Shown here: positions 37,496 to 47,457 of the stretch, one piece after another
Layout: every line of letters starts with the position of its first letter
Position numbering within the stretch: position 1 is the stretch's first letter
NCBI GenBank assembly: GCA_964017045.1
Contig: OZ024797.1
Coordinates: forward strand, 12,555,062-12,619,061
Direction of reading: 5' to 3'
DNA: 64,000 nt
DNA from: Omphiscola glabra
Lineage: Eukaryota; Mollusca; Gastropoda; Lymnaeidae
The notes under the pieces: generated by a model
What the model was told of the DNA's origin: nothing
The model's input: the letters and a program-made list of their open reading frames with translations, nothing else
Database searches by the model: none
Program-made: the position numbers and the translations under genes

Positions 37496-40134
37496 ATGGC
37501 TAAACGATCTTCTAATAGTACAAAGGTAAGCCTAAATTAATTGTTTCAATTAACGAGATACTAGTTTAGTCAATAACTGATTATTTTTATGTTATATCAT
37601 TTCTAATGTAACAATTCCACATGATGATTTTAGGTGAACTCAAATGTCAGGAAATGTCATCTAAACCGGGAAGATAGGCAGTTCATTACAAAACTACATG
37701 TAAAACCTAAACCGCCTAGTCAACATGGAAATTCCAAAGCACAATGCTGGCGATACTTTGGTGGCCTGTTCCCTGCTGATGGGAGAAATGTTGACGAAGA
37801 TCGAGTTTATTGTCAGCTGTGTCTCACTGCTCAGCAGTCAATGGGTGACAAGGGTCACAATTCAAAAGTAACCGGGCTATCAACTATCTTGGCACCCGGG
37901 CCTCCTTTTTAGACCATGACTGAACATATCAAATTGTCACACTTGGCTGTCACGCATTTCCTACTCAAGCTGCACATGACCTTGCTGACCATATCAGCAC
38001 TGTTCTGAAAAGCTTTTCTATTGATCCCAGAAAGCTGTACGTAACTAGCTGCCATGATGGTGCTGCAAATATGATAAAAACTTCAAATCTTCTGACGGTT
38101 GACTCGTATCAGCACTGTACTGCACATGCGTTGCACCTTCTGCTTACTACCGACAGCATCAATAGAGATGAAGACGTTCTGCAGATACTCCAAAAGTGCC
38201 GCAACATCGTAACTGCACTTGATTTCAAGACCGCAATCATAGAAGACGAGGCAACGTTCACAGAGGATAAAGAAATGATCAAGACCCTGAAAGAAGGCGT
38301 GTCTTCAGTGTGTGAATTGCTTCTTGTAGACGATCAGTTCAGTGTATCAATAGTGGACGCCTCTGAGAGCAGCACTGACGCCATCGTTGACAGTCATACA
38401 CACAATCATAAGTCAGTGAAGGCATCATGTCCAACGCATTGGAGTTCAACACTGACGATGATTCAGTCTATACTTGACTTGAAAAGGGAAGTTCAAAATA
38501 CTCTCAAGCGTATTGGCCGAGTTGATATTTGTCTCCATGAAGATGAAATTGACTTCTTAAGTGAACTTGTTACCTTTCTGAAACCATTCCAAGACCTAAC
38601 TGATCTCTTCAGCTGTTCGGTGCCAACCTTATCAACTATTCCACTGGTGAAAATGCACATCATAAAGATCTGCACCGCATCAAATGCCGATGATGAAAAG
38701 ATACGAATGATCAAGCTGTCAGTTCTCAACCAACTTGACCATCGATTTCCTGTCAATGATCACATCAAGCTGCATCAGCTGCCTAGATCCAGATTCCAAA
38801 TCATTGATTCCACGGCCAGAAGCAACCACAATTCTGGAGAATGCCATACAGTCAGCAATGGCCCGTGGATTCAACATGTCTGAAGCTGATGTAGCGCATT
38901 CGCAGCTGGTCAGTGAAGATGTTTCTGAAGAAAGCCGATGTAAGCGGTTGCGAATGGAGCTGATGAATGAACTGAGAACTGAGCAGTCACCTAACGATTG
39001 TACTAATAAGGTATTATATGTTAATTTATTGGCATTGAAACAGTTTTCGTTTTATTTCGCTCTCAATAGACCACTCAGTTTGCAATAAATTATTTTTAAA
39101 TACATACAGTATTTAAATACTAGGCTTTTTAAATACTTTTAGTGACATTTAGTATTGGTTTTTATTCCAATATTTTTTTTACTGGTATCTATTAACTGAA
39201 CAAACTAAATAATACATCTACTGTGTTCTATAATGAAATGTTTTATAACCTAGTAGTTAGTACTGTTGTGTTTTGATTTTTTGAAAAATTATTTCAGATA
39301 GCTGTGGAAATTGCTAACTATTTGACGGCGCCTGTTGTTCAGTTTCATGATGTTCTCTCTTTCTGGCGTAGCAGTGCTGCATCATCCTCGTATCCACAAC
39401 TTACTCAACTGCCTGTTGTTCAGTTTCATGATGTTCTCTCTTTCTGGCGTAGCAGTGCTGCATCATCCTCGTATCCACAACTTACTCAACTGCCTGTTGT
39501 TCAGTTTCATGATGTTCTCTCATTCTGGCGTAGCAGTGCTGCATCATCCTCGTATCCACAACTTACTCAACTGCCTGTTGTTCAGTTTCATGATGTTCTC
39601 TCTTTCTGGCGTAGCAGTGCTGCATCATCCTCGTATCCACAACTTACTCAACTGCCTGTTGTTCAGTTTCATGATGTTCTCGCTGTCTGGCGTAGCAGTG
39701 CTACATCATCCTCGTATCCACAACTTACTCAACTGCCTGTTGTTCAGTTTCATGATGTTCTCTCTTTCTGGCGTAGCAGTGCTGCATCATCCTCGTATCC
39801 ACAACTTACTCAACTGCCTGTTGTTCCGTTTCATGATGTTCTCTCTTTCTGGCATAGCAGTGCTGCATCATCCTCGTATCCACAACTTACTCAACTGCCT
39901 GTTGTTCCGTTTCATGATGTTCTCGCTTTCTGGCGTAACAGTGCTGCATCATCCTCGTATCCACAACTTACTCAACTGGCTCGTCTTCACCTATCATCAT
40001 CAGCATCATCTGTACCGGTGGAGTGCATGTTTTCGGTTGCTGGTTTGATAATAAACATCAAACGATCAAGCCTAACAGCTGTTAAACTACATCGCGTTTG
40101 TTTTATTCATGACAATTACAAACTGATATTTTAA
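37496..40134 (+). pseudogene. hAT transposase with BED finger, internally deleted, dimerisation region expanded
   Basis: Three exons can be read. Exon 1 is 37496-37525 (MAKRSSNSTK, then gtaagc). Exon 2 starts at 37634 after tttag and ends near 39009 (gtatta donor). Exon 3 is 39298-40134 after atttcag. Exon 2 opens with a BED-type zinc finger (CWRYFGG...DRVYCQLC) and stops at 37912. The block that would hold the first catalytic Asp is missing. Reading resumes with LYVTSCHDGAANMIKT, HCTAHALHLLL and CPTHWSSTL, typical of hAT. A frameshift near 38780 moves the reading to ILENAIQSAMARGF. Exon 3 has eight in-frame copies of a 27-residue unit (FHDVLSFWRSSAASSSYPQL) before the conserved VPVECMFSVAG dimerisation end. 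The gene is broken and presumably inactive. Confidence 0.82.
39328..39978 (+). repeat. Coding minisatellite, 81-bp unit, eight copies, in the hAT dimerisation region
   Basis: Near-identical units begin cctgttgttcagtttcatga and end acttactcaactg. Being 81 bp, the array keeps the frame and repeats 27 residues of the transposase. Confidence 0.95.
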
Positions 40135-40571
40135 GTGCCTATCAGGTATTGAGTGAAAGAAACTTAATGAATGGAATGCATTCATGCACTGTAATAGTAG
40201 GACAGCATATAAGACTGTTTTTTTTCCTATGGTTTGAAATAATAAAGCTTTTTCTAAAGTATTGTAAAAGTGTTTTATTGCTGAAGTTTTATTACTTCAT
40301 TATTGGCCTGGCTTCAGCCGAATATTTTGTAATCAGTCGAAAATCAGCCGCAAATGTCAATTTACGGAGAAATCCGGCTAATCCGGATATCAGCCAAAAA
40401 ATTATGTCAGCCAGCCGAAATTTAAAAAAAATTCGGCTGGCAGGTCTAGCCTAAGACCATCGGGACAACACATATGTATGTGGTAGCAACGAAACTTTTA
40501 TGCTTGGGGGTCACCACAACATTAGGAACTGTATAAAAGGGTCGTTGCATTAGGAAGTTTTAGAATCACTT

Positions 40572-41050
40572 ATCTAGAGAATGGGGCTTCTTTACATTAC
40601 GTTTCGCACCAGTTAATGGAGCATTTACAAACCTTGGTCTACAATGGCATGTTAAAACTATTCCTGAAACTACTCTTGTCTCGGCACTCAATGGTATCAG
40701 CGCTATCACGGGGAATGATGCTTTCAAACCTCGTCCAATCAAAAATGAAGATCGAACCAAGGTCATTCTAACCTACCACACTCACAATGTGATTGCCTTA
40801 AAATATTCCTAGAGAATCGACACATACTTCTAGCTGACGCCGACACCAACCGGGTTTCTCGCCCCCTCCACTAACTGTCTTCGGGCGGTAAAAAAAATCT
40901 AGGTGTCCTTCTGGTCTTGATTTATTGAATCTAGCATGCTAACAGCGCTCCGATGTTCTTAAATCTATTTAAAGAAAAAAGTCTCTAAATTTTTCTTCGA
41001 ACTGACCCGTCTCACCTTGTAGCTAAGCCGTTTTAGGAATTACCCTAGAC
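40572..41050. other. Non-coding stretch between hAT elements
   Basis: No recognisable product. A 66-codon frame on the - strand (40566-40766) has no identifiable domain. Confidence 0.4.
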
Positions 41051-41246
41051 CAGCGGTTCTCAATCTGTGGGTCGCGACCCGTTTGGGTGCCGAAAGACCC
41101 CTTCACAAGGGTCACCTAAGATCATCGGAAGACACATTCTCTACAGTTATGGAGTGGCAACGAAAATAATTTTGTGCTTGGGGGGTCGCCACAACAAGAG
41201 GAACTGTATTAAAGTGTCGCGAGATTAGGAAGGTTGAGAACCACTG
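41051..41246. mobile_element. SPIN-like hAT MITE, near complete, 196 bp
   Basis: Begins CAGCGGTTCTCAATCTGTGG and ends GGTTGAGAACCACTG, inverted repeats of about 15 bp. Inner phrases gggtcgcgaccc, cctaagatcatcgg and gggtcgccacaac are SPIN-like. Flanks ccctagac and cctagata suggest an 8-bp duplication shifted by a base, which is ambiguous. Confidence 0.85.
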
Positions 41247-42249
41247 CCTAGATAATCGGAACCAAAAACATTAGCCTCCCTAAGGGTACTTATAATATCA
41301 AAGAGGACTTCACGTGTGTATTAGTCGAAATGTGATCTATGCGATTGTGTACCATAGATGCCGCTTCTGTTATATAGGTGTAAAGGGAATAATATTATTT
41401 GATAGTTTCATTGAACATCTTCGTTTTAACCAATAGGGCAAACGCTCCCCGGTCTCATCCAATTTCAACGGAGATTAACAGATCAGAAGGGGCATCATAT
41501 GTTTCCATCACGGCGCTGATTAACACATCGGCGAAGGTTAGGGCGGAAAACAAATTAATTAAGATTTTCCGCACAATATCACCATTATGTAGTTAATCAA
41601 ATTCTCTCTACCAGTTATCCTCAATTTCCCTGTATTTCCCTTTTATTTCGTACACTTAAGTTCCAAAATAGTTTTGTCCGCTAAAATCGTATTTTTCACA
41701 AGTAAAAAAAACATACATTACTTTACTACCTGTAATCTTTTGGATATAACAAATAATTCTTTTTTGGAAAGCCAACTTCCGGCAATAACATAGTATTTAT
41801 GACGAACTCCAAACACTTAAGCTTTTGTTAACTGTTTCCTTATTTCTTGTTGATTCCTCTTTTGTCCTGCATCTGTAGGAAGACTTTTAGCCGAAACTTT
41901 ATCCTATAATTCTCATGTTTTTTATATTTCAAACTTCCTTAAACCTTGCTCCACTATTTCCATCTATGCTGGTAGCCATTCAAGAAAACCGTTACTCCTT
42001 TCCAGATTTTAATTACATCATTTTTTGAAATAGGGAAATCGACAATGCGCCAAGTGTTAACTTTCCAGGGTGTTTGCGGTTGTTGGTTTTTTTTTTTTTG
42101 GGGGGGGGGGGGGTGGTTTAGAATGTGATTTAAAAAATGAAATAAACCGATTTCATGCCAAGTTAAATTAAAATTTTAACAAACTACTTCACTCGACGGA
42201 AATCAACGATAAAATAATTGGTAACGAACAGCAGATAATTACGCCATAA
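41247..42249. other. Intergenic stretch downstream of CTLD gene 7
   Basis: No gene recognised. A T-run and then a G-run lie at about 42087-42112. The segment 41256-41600 is GC-richer than its surroundings but shows no domain. Confidence 0.45.
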
Positions 42250-42255
42250 TTTATT
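42250..42255 (-). promoter_or_regulatory. Polyadenylation signal of CTLD gene 7
   Basis: AATAAA on the - strand, about 45 bp beyond the stop codon. Confidence 0.6.
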
Positions 42256-42300
42256 ATGTATAATCTCTTTCATTACAGTATTACTTCATCATTAGTGTCA

Positions 42301-43647
42301 CTATTTCGTGTCACATTCACAGAGTGAGCATCCTGTCTCCTCGTCTTTCTTAAACCCATCCATCCCACAATCCAGATCACAGGTGAACGCCGGGCACGTC
42401 TTGGAGATTGTGGACACCGTGGATTGGGGCTCTGGTGTCAGCTCCATGTCTGTCAATGTGATCAAGGTGGTCGAGGTGGTCAGTGCCTGGTATCTGGGGT
42501 ACTGGCACACAAAGGGTTTACCGAATCCGGTCAGCTCGTCCAGCTGGTTGGCGACACATCTCTCGGGCACCCACCTGCCGCCTTGCCCGGGGCTCAGGGC
42601 CACACACCTGGACGACCCGCTGTCTGGCGAGTCGCCGCCGCCTCCAGTGGCGGTCGCCCAGTTGGTGTAGTTCAGAGCCGTTCCGTCCTCCCACTGGAAC
42701 GCGGTCTGGTCCTTCCCGTTGCTGAGACCAATCCAGACCTCAGAATGTCGGTAGTACGTGTGGATGATCTGATTCTCCAGAAACAGTTCGATATTGCGAG
42801 ACTTGACAAGGGCCAGTGTCCCTCCATGGGCCGAGCAGTAGGCGGCAGCAGTGGGATAGTCGCGTGGTTGAAAAAATACGAACTCGAAGCAATAGTTTCC
42901 ATAAACCTGGAGAAACTGGTTTACCGACACACCTGGTGGGCATCCGTAATCAATGGCCGCTTCTGTTCAATGAAACAAAAGGTGCTCATGGAATGGTGGG
43001 TCAGAGAATAAAAGACATGACTCATATGGATATATTGATGGATGGAAAGATAAATATATAGATATTCAGAGAGAAATATGGATGGATGATTGGGTGTATA
43101 GGAGACTGCAACTTTCCTTGTCACCCAGAGTTATCGTTCATACCGGTGAGTACAAAGAACGTACAAAGATGGCTGCTCATATGGCGAAAACAGCATTTGA
43201 GACCTGGCGAGTTGTATAAATTAAGAAATTTTTACGGGAATTGCATCAGCCGGTATCTGGAAATAAAGCAGAACTTGTAGATCGGGCACGCGGCTGTGTA
43301 GCGTTGCGAATTTGTGGTGAAAAAAAAACTTATGTATCTGAGACATTTTTCTAATTTCTAGGCGAAAAAGATTAACAAGGGCAAAAAAACCTGCTTTTTC
43401 AGGAAGTTGCAGTCCCCTATAGATAAAGGGATGAATGGATAACTCTTCATTTTGTTATCAACTTGATAAGAAATAATGGTACCATGGATAAACTTCTTTT
43501 AAGTTTTGCTTAATTCACAAATAAATCCAAACTAAAATATCGGCTCTAATTCAACGTAAATTATTCGTGACCAGCACTTCCACAAACACCTGTAAAATTC
43601 TTACCTGTACCGCCTAGGACAACCAAGATCAAAAGCACAACAAGCAT
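42301..43647 (-). CDS. Secreted C-type lectin with antistasin-like tail (CTLD gene 7)
   Basis: On the - strand, exon 1 is 43647-43605 and exon 2 is 42962-42301, joined by a phase-1 intron (gtaaga donor, gaacag acceptor). They encode about 234 residues. Signal peptide MLVVLLILVVLGGT. The mature part begins EAAIDYGCPPG. The long-form CTLD is more divergent than genes 1-6: VWIGLSNG, WEDGTALNY, then GGGGDSPDSGSSRC with no His pair, and RWVPERC at the WND position. The last core Cys is in FVCQYP. A short linker (about 30 residues, less Thr-rich) leads to the six-Cys tail CPAFTCDLDC, GMDGFKKDEE, CSLCECD, nearly identical to gene 3. The tail is thus more conserved than the lectin domain. The intron contains a MITE with a SAP-like fragment. 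Confidence 0.9.
43097..43421. mobile_element. MITE with SAP-domain-like fragment in the intron of CTLD gene 7
   Basis: Inverted ends TATAGGAGACTGCAACTT and AAGTTGCAGTCCCCTATA. Inside, on the + strand, GELYKLRNFY and, after a one-base shift, RELHQPVSGNKAELVDRARG read like a SAP DNA-binding motif. It is probably derived from a larger transposon that carried a SAP domain. The parent family is not identified. Confidence 0.7.
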
Positions 43648-44315
43648 TCTACAACATCGTTGAATTACACACAACACAAAACAGGATAGAAGTACAACCA
43701 GCAAGGACCTAGCCAACCCGTCTCTAGCCAACCCGTCTCTTTATCTCATATGGTTGATAGTAGTTCGATGCTGGTGGTGTTGTTGTTGCATGTCTGCCAG
43801 TGTTATCTTCCTTTTCTTATCTCAGACTTCCTGCGCGCAAAGGCAACTTGTGGACATCTCACTAGGCCTTCTTCTAAATAGTTTTTTTTTTTTACATTAG
43901 CATCACACGACATTACATTAACTAAAATTATTGGACACGCCACTATACTACAAAATATTGGTTGTGAATAACAGTGTTTTGGTGAGAGAAAGAATAATTT
44001 CAATTATATGTAGGTTAATTTTTTATAATTCAGGTCCCTCTCAAATTTTTTTTTACAATCTCTCCCCTCCCTCCCCCGACACACACACACACACACACAC
44101 TCAATAAAAAAAATAAAATACATATAAAAAGTATAATTTTTATTGTTTAGTGAGTTTAGTATCGAAATATTGCTACACATGCCCAAACCATCCCAGCCCT
44201 GTGCAGCCACAGTCCAATTGGGACATTGGTCTGCCTCATCACTTCCTTCCACTCGGACCTGATTCTCAGCTGCTGTAGATCTTTTTTCCATATCGTCTAT
44301 TCATCTGAATAATCT
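43648..44315. other. 5' flank of CTLD gene 7 and intergenic stretch
   Basis: Just upstream of gene 7 is a two-copy agccaacccgtctct (43712-43740). An (AC)n run of about 20 bp lies near 44082. No gene is seen. Confidence 0.5.
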
Positions 44316-44461
44316 CCACCGCATTCGTGTGTGTGACATGCAAAAGAGACTGCCACTCGGGGATCGGTCTCACTGTCCACACCAAGAGCTGCAATCAGAC
44401 AAGATAAATCTATCGTCTCTCGTAGACGGAAAGATGCCATACCATACCATACCTTACCATT
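44316..44461 (+). mobile_element. Second copy of the non-LTR retrotransposon 3' end
   Basis: Nearly identical to 26335-26465: ctccaccgcattcgtgtgtg, then the CKRDCHS-coding block, stop and short 3' UTR. It ends in a taccata microsatellite-like tail. This is the expected product of strong 5' truncation. Confidence 0.85.
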
Positions 44462-44894
44462 CATCTAAGCCGAGGTCCGCCTTTGAGCAGTTCCCTCTGA
44501 GCTTTTGGTGGTGCACCTTCTTTGCTCTTTTGTCATAAGACATTCTTTCTAAGTGTCCCGCACAGAGTAGCCTGCCATTTTTTATTTTCTGCCTCTAGTG
44601 AGGGATCCTGATATAGTCTTTATAATTCCTGTTTGTTCGTATTCTCCATCCTTATTCTTTCTTTGTAGATCTGTGTATTTGACAGATAACGTTTCTTTCC
44701 TATGTCTTCAATAGGTGTGTTTCTGATTTTGTTAGGGTCCACGTTACACTGCCGCGTGTTACTACTGGTCTGACACAGGGTTTATCTATGTTACCCTTAA
44801 TATCTTGTTAAGGGTTTACTTTTGAACATTTTGTCACAACGGAAGTATGTCCTGTTTCCGGCCGATATTATTTGTTTTAGTTCTGTTAGTAAAT

Positions 44895-45049
44895 CAGTGG
44901 CGTAGCGAGCTTAACTCGCGCCCGGGGCACAATACCTTTTTAGCGCCCCCCCTATTCGAAAACCATACGATATTATATGTAAAATATACCATTTGGCGCC
45001 CCTTTGGGAGTAGGGCCTGGGGCATGATGCCCCCCTCGCTACGCCACTG
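44895..45049. mobile_element. MITE, CAGTGGCGTAGC family, 155 bp
   Basis: Ends CAGTGGCGTAGCGAG and CTCGCTACGCCACTG are perfect inverted repeats. Flanks tagtaaat (44887-44894) and tattaaat (45050-45057) match 7/8, an 8-bp target duplication. Non-coding. Confidence 0.88.
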
Positions 45050-46908
45050 TATTAAATAGTTCCTTTCATTTATTAAGGATCCTAGATATTTCAATTGATT
45101 TACTTTTTCAAAAGTGTGTTTTATTTAATTACTTGTTTCATCTGTCTGTTCTTCTCTTAGCATAGTAATTTATTTTGTTTTTAAGTCCCTTATTATTAAC
45201 GTGGCTATTGTTCGTGAATGGCTGGCATACTCTTTGGACGGTTAATTGACCCACTTCCCGTCAACCTACCGAGCTGAAATTCGGCACATAGATTCGATGC
45301 CGATGACTATACATTCTCTTAAATCTTCAGCGCAACTCGGGATCTCAATTAGGTCGGGATCCCAAAGGGGTCGGGATCCCTTTGGGATATGTGATCCCAT
45401 TTGGAAACGGGATCCCATCGGGATCGTGATCCCAGTGGGGTCGGGAGTCCCGTTAAGCTTTTGGTTTCGGCTTCGGTTTCGACCGAAAGTCTCGTTAAGC
45501 TTTTGGTTTCGGCTTCGGTTTGGGCCGAAAGTCATTTTTAACTTAAGGCCTAGTTTCGGTTTCAGCCGAAATCAGATAATAACTTTCGGTCGGTCTGTAA
45601 GCTGAAACTTTATACACTTACCCAACCCCGATGATAATACAACCTTTCATGATCAGTAGGTCAACAGTGACCTCCACTGACTCTTGAGTGACCTCCAGCT
45701 AAGTTTTATCCCTGGAATCTAGATAGCCGAACTCTATAGCCCAACGGTATATACAAAATTAAAGGAATATTATATTTTCAACAGTTCAAGAAATTCATCA
45801 TAACTACTAACACCCAGTGTGTGTTTTCTTAGAGGTGCAGACACTATCGGTTTAATTTGTGTAGGCGGACAGGAAGTGGGTGCGCGGACGGCTACCGAAC
45901 GAAAATGGTGGAGAGATCGTGAGAGGGTTGCAGTTTGGCGTATACATGAATTCAGTGTCTCTTTCTGAAAAATTGATCCAAGGAGGGGACATTTCAGGGG
46001 TGCAAGGAATCTATGAGAGCACACATGAGGTATTAGGCCACCCGGTGCCATACATAACTTGACTCGCTCATGTTTGTGTAGCCGGGGGTGCTCTTTGGCC
46101 CCAGCTTAGTTTCGCCCCTTACTATCACATTGTTCGGCATGGGGGGGGGGGGGTTAAGCAGCAGTTTAGGGCGTCGAGGTGGGGGGCGGCTTACCATGGT
46201 CTCATTGAATCCTTCCCCAGAAACGCTTTGATAAAATAAAAATGCAGTGATTCATTTTAGCGCTTACCTAAATTTAGTTTTGCATCATTGCGCACTTAAT
46301 CGGAGAGCAATAATAAATGTAGGTGTCTCTCAACCTGGTTTTGTTTATGCAAAGACTAAATTTTAAGTTGCTACTAAATAATATTGTAGCTTTTAAAAAA
46401 AAAGTTGTTATTAAACTATTTTTTAATGTTTAATTAATTAATTAACTTTAAATATATATACACATATATTTCTATACAAAAATGTGTTCGTCACACAAAT
46501 GGAGCATACCATTTACCTTTCTAAATATATCCTAGCTTTTACCAGATACGAAAAGAGGCCCCAAAAAAAACTGTTTTGAAGAAAATACTAAATAACAACT
46601 TGCATAAATTGTTCATAAATTGCAAAAAATATACTTCTTGCTATATTTTTTAAAACATGAGTTGATCTTTTATAATGAAGAAGCAGACATTGAAAACATA
46701 GCGCCCATGTTTGACGGCAAGCGAGAACTCATTCAAATTATAGTCTAGGCTTTTTAGCGGTGGAAAGTTGCTTTAATTCATATACATTTTTTTTTATTTA
46801 ATGAGCATAGAAAATAATTATTCTTTAATAACTTTTTAACAGCATGTCTTAGAAGACATGACAAGTAAATTGGTGAGTGTCTTTGAAGCACATCCTCTCT
46901 AAGGGAAG
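45050..46908. other. Intergenic stretch with GGGATCCC-rich and CGAAA/TTTCG repeats
   Basis: About 45340-45445 is a run of near-palindromic gggatccc motifs. It is followed by two copies of gttaagcttttggtttcggc (45452, 45493) and further tttcggc/gccgaaa motifs to about 45600. A G-run lies near 46141. No gene is recognised. Confidence 0.55.
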
Positions 46909-47062
46909 CAGAGGCGTAACTGGGTTTTTGACGCCCTTGGCTAATTTATTTTTGGCGCCCTTGATAAATTGAAAAATTAGAGATTTAGCGGCGCCCTTTT
47001 GAACTGGCGCAGGCCGGCGCCCTTGGCAACTGCCCCAATGCCAAGCCGTTGTTACGCCACTG
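46909..47062. mobile_element. MITE, CAGTGGCGTAGC family, 154 bp
   Basis: Ends CAGAGGCGTAACTGG and GTTGTTACGCCACTG. A perfect 8-bp target duplication aagggaag occurs at 46901-46908 and 47063-47070. Non-coding, with ggcgccctt motifs. Confidence 0.92.
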
Positions 47063-47286
47063 AAGGGAAGTAGCCCCATCGACGTGCACCGAGGATTTGG
47101 AGAACTCGCACAAGCCGAACCGTTTCAGCACAAGAAAACATACGTGGTTTGTTGTAAGTTGTTTTATTTGTTTATCAAAGCAGGCAAGACCGGATTAAAC
47201 TATAGTGTTGATTGATCAGAATCAGAGGAAATAGATAGGAAAACTATTATGTCCAGTGTTGTAAAGACAAATGTCAAAACATGCAA

Positions 47287-47287
<1 letters not shown>

Positions 47288-47357
<70 letters not shown>
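47288..47357 (+). repeat. Poly-A tract of about 70 bases
   Basis: An uninterrupted A run on the + strand (T run on the - strand) lies about 100 bp beyond the stop of CTLD gene 8. No retrotransposon body was recognised next to it. Confidence 0.95.
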
Positions 47358-47359
<2 letters not shown>

Positions 47360-47457
47360 TAAAAATATGTTTTTTCTAGAATCCATGATTCAGTAATCAA
47401 ATTTTCAATTAAGAAAATCGAGAAAAAATTTCTTAACACAGATTTAGAGTCCTGAAC

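Larger units (their letters stand above)
37175..40448 (+). mobile_element. hAT transposon, 3.3 kb, nested in the SPIN-like element
   Basis: Imperfect terminal inverted repeats TAGATCCCTCAGCCG and CGGCTGGCAGGTCTA. Target duplication gcctaagc (37167-37174) and gcctaaga (40449-40456), 7/8, exactly matching the interrupted SPIN-like sequence. Sub-terminal regions are dense in gccgaa and ttcggc motifs. It carries the transposase remnant described separately. Confidence 0.85.
37108..40571. mobile_element. SPIN-like hAT MITE, split by a nested hAT transposon
   Basis: Left part 37108-37174 begins CAGCGGTTCTCAACCTGAGT and has the ggtcgaacgaccc block. Right part 40449-40571 has cctaagaccatcgg, then a degraded right end (ttaggaagttttagaatcact). 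Flanks are atcttgag (37100-37107) and atctagag (40572-40579), a 7/8 match. The ends and inner phrases match SPIN-type hAT elements, and a near-complete relative lies at 41051-41246. Confidence 0.82.

Noticed and set aside
40566..40766. 66-codon - strand frame between hAT elements
   Set aside because: No domain, no neighbours in frame, and no splice context.
47200..47439. 79-codon - strand frame with a long Phe run
   Set aside because: It is the translation of the 70-base poly-A tract read on the other strand.
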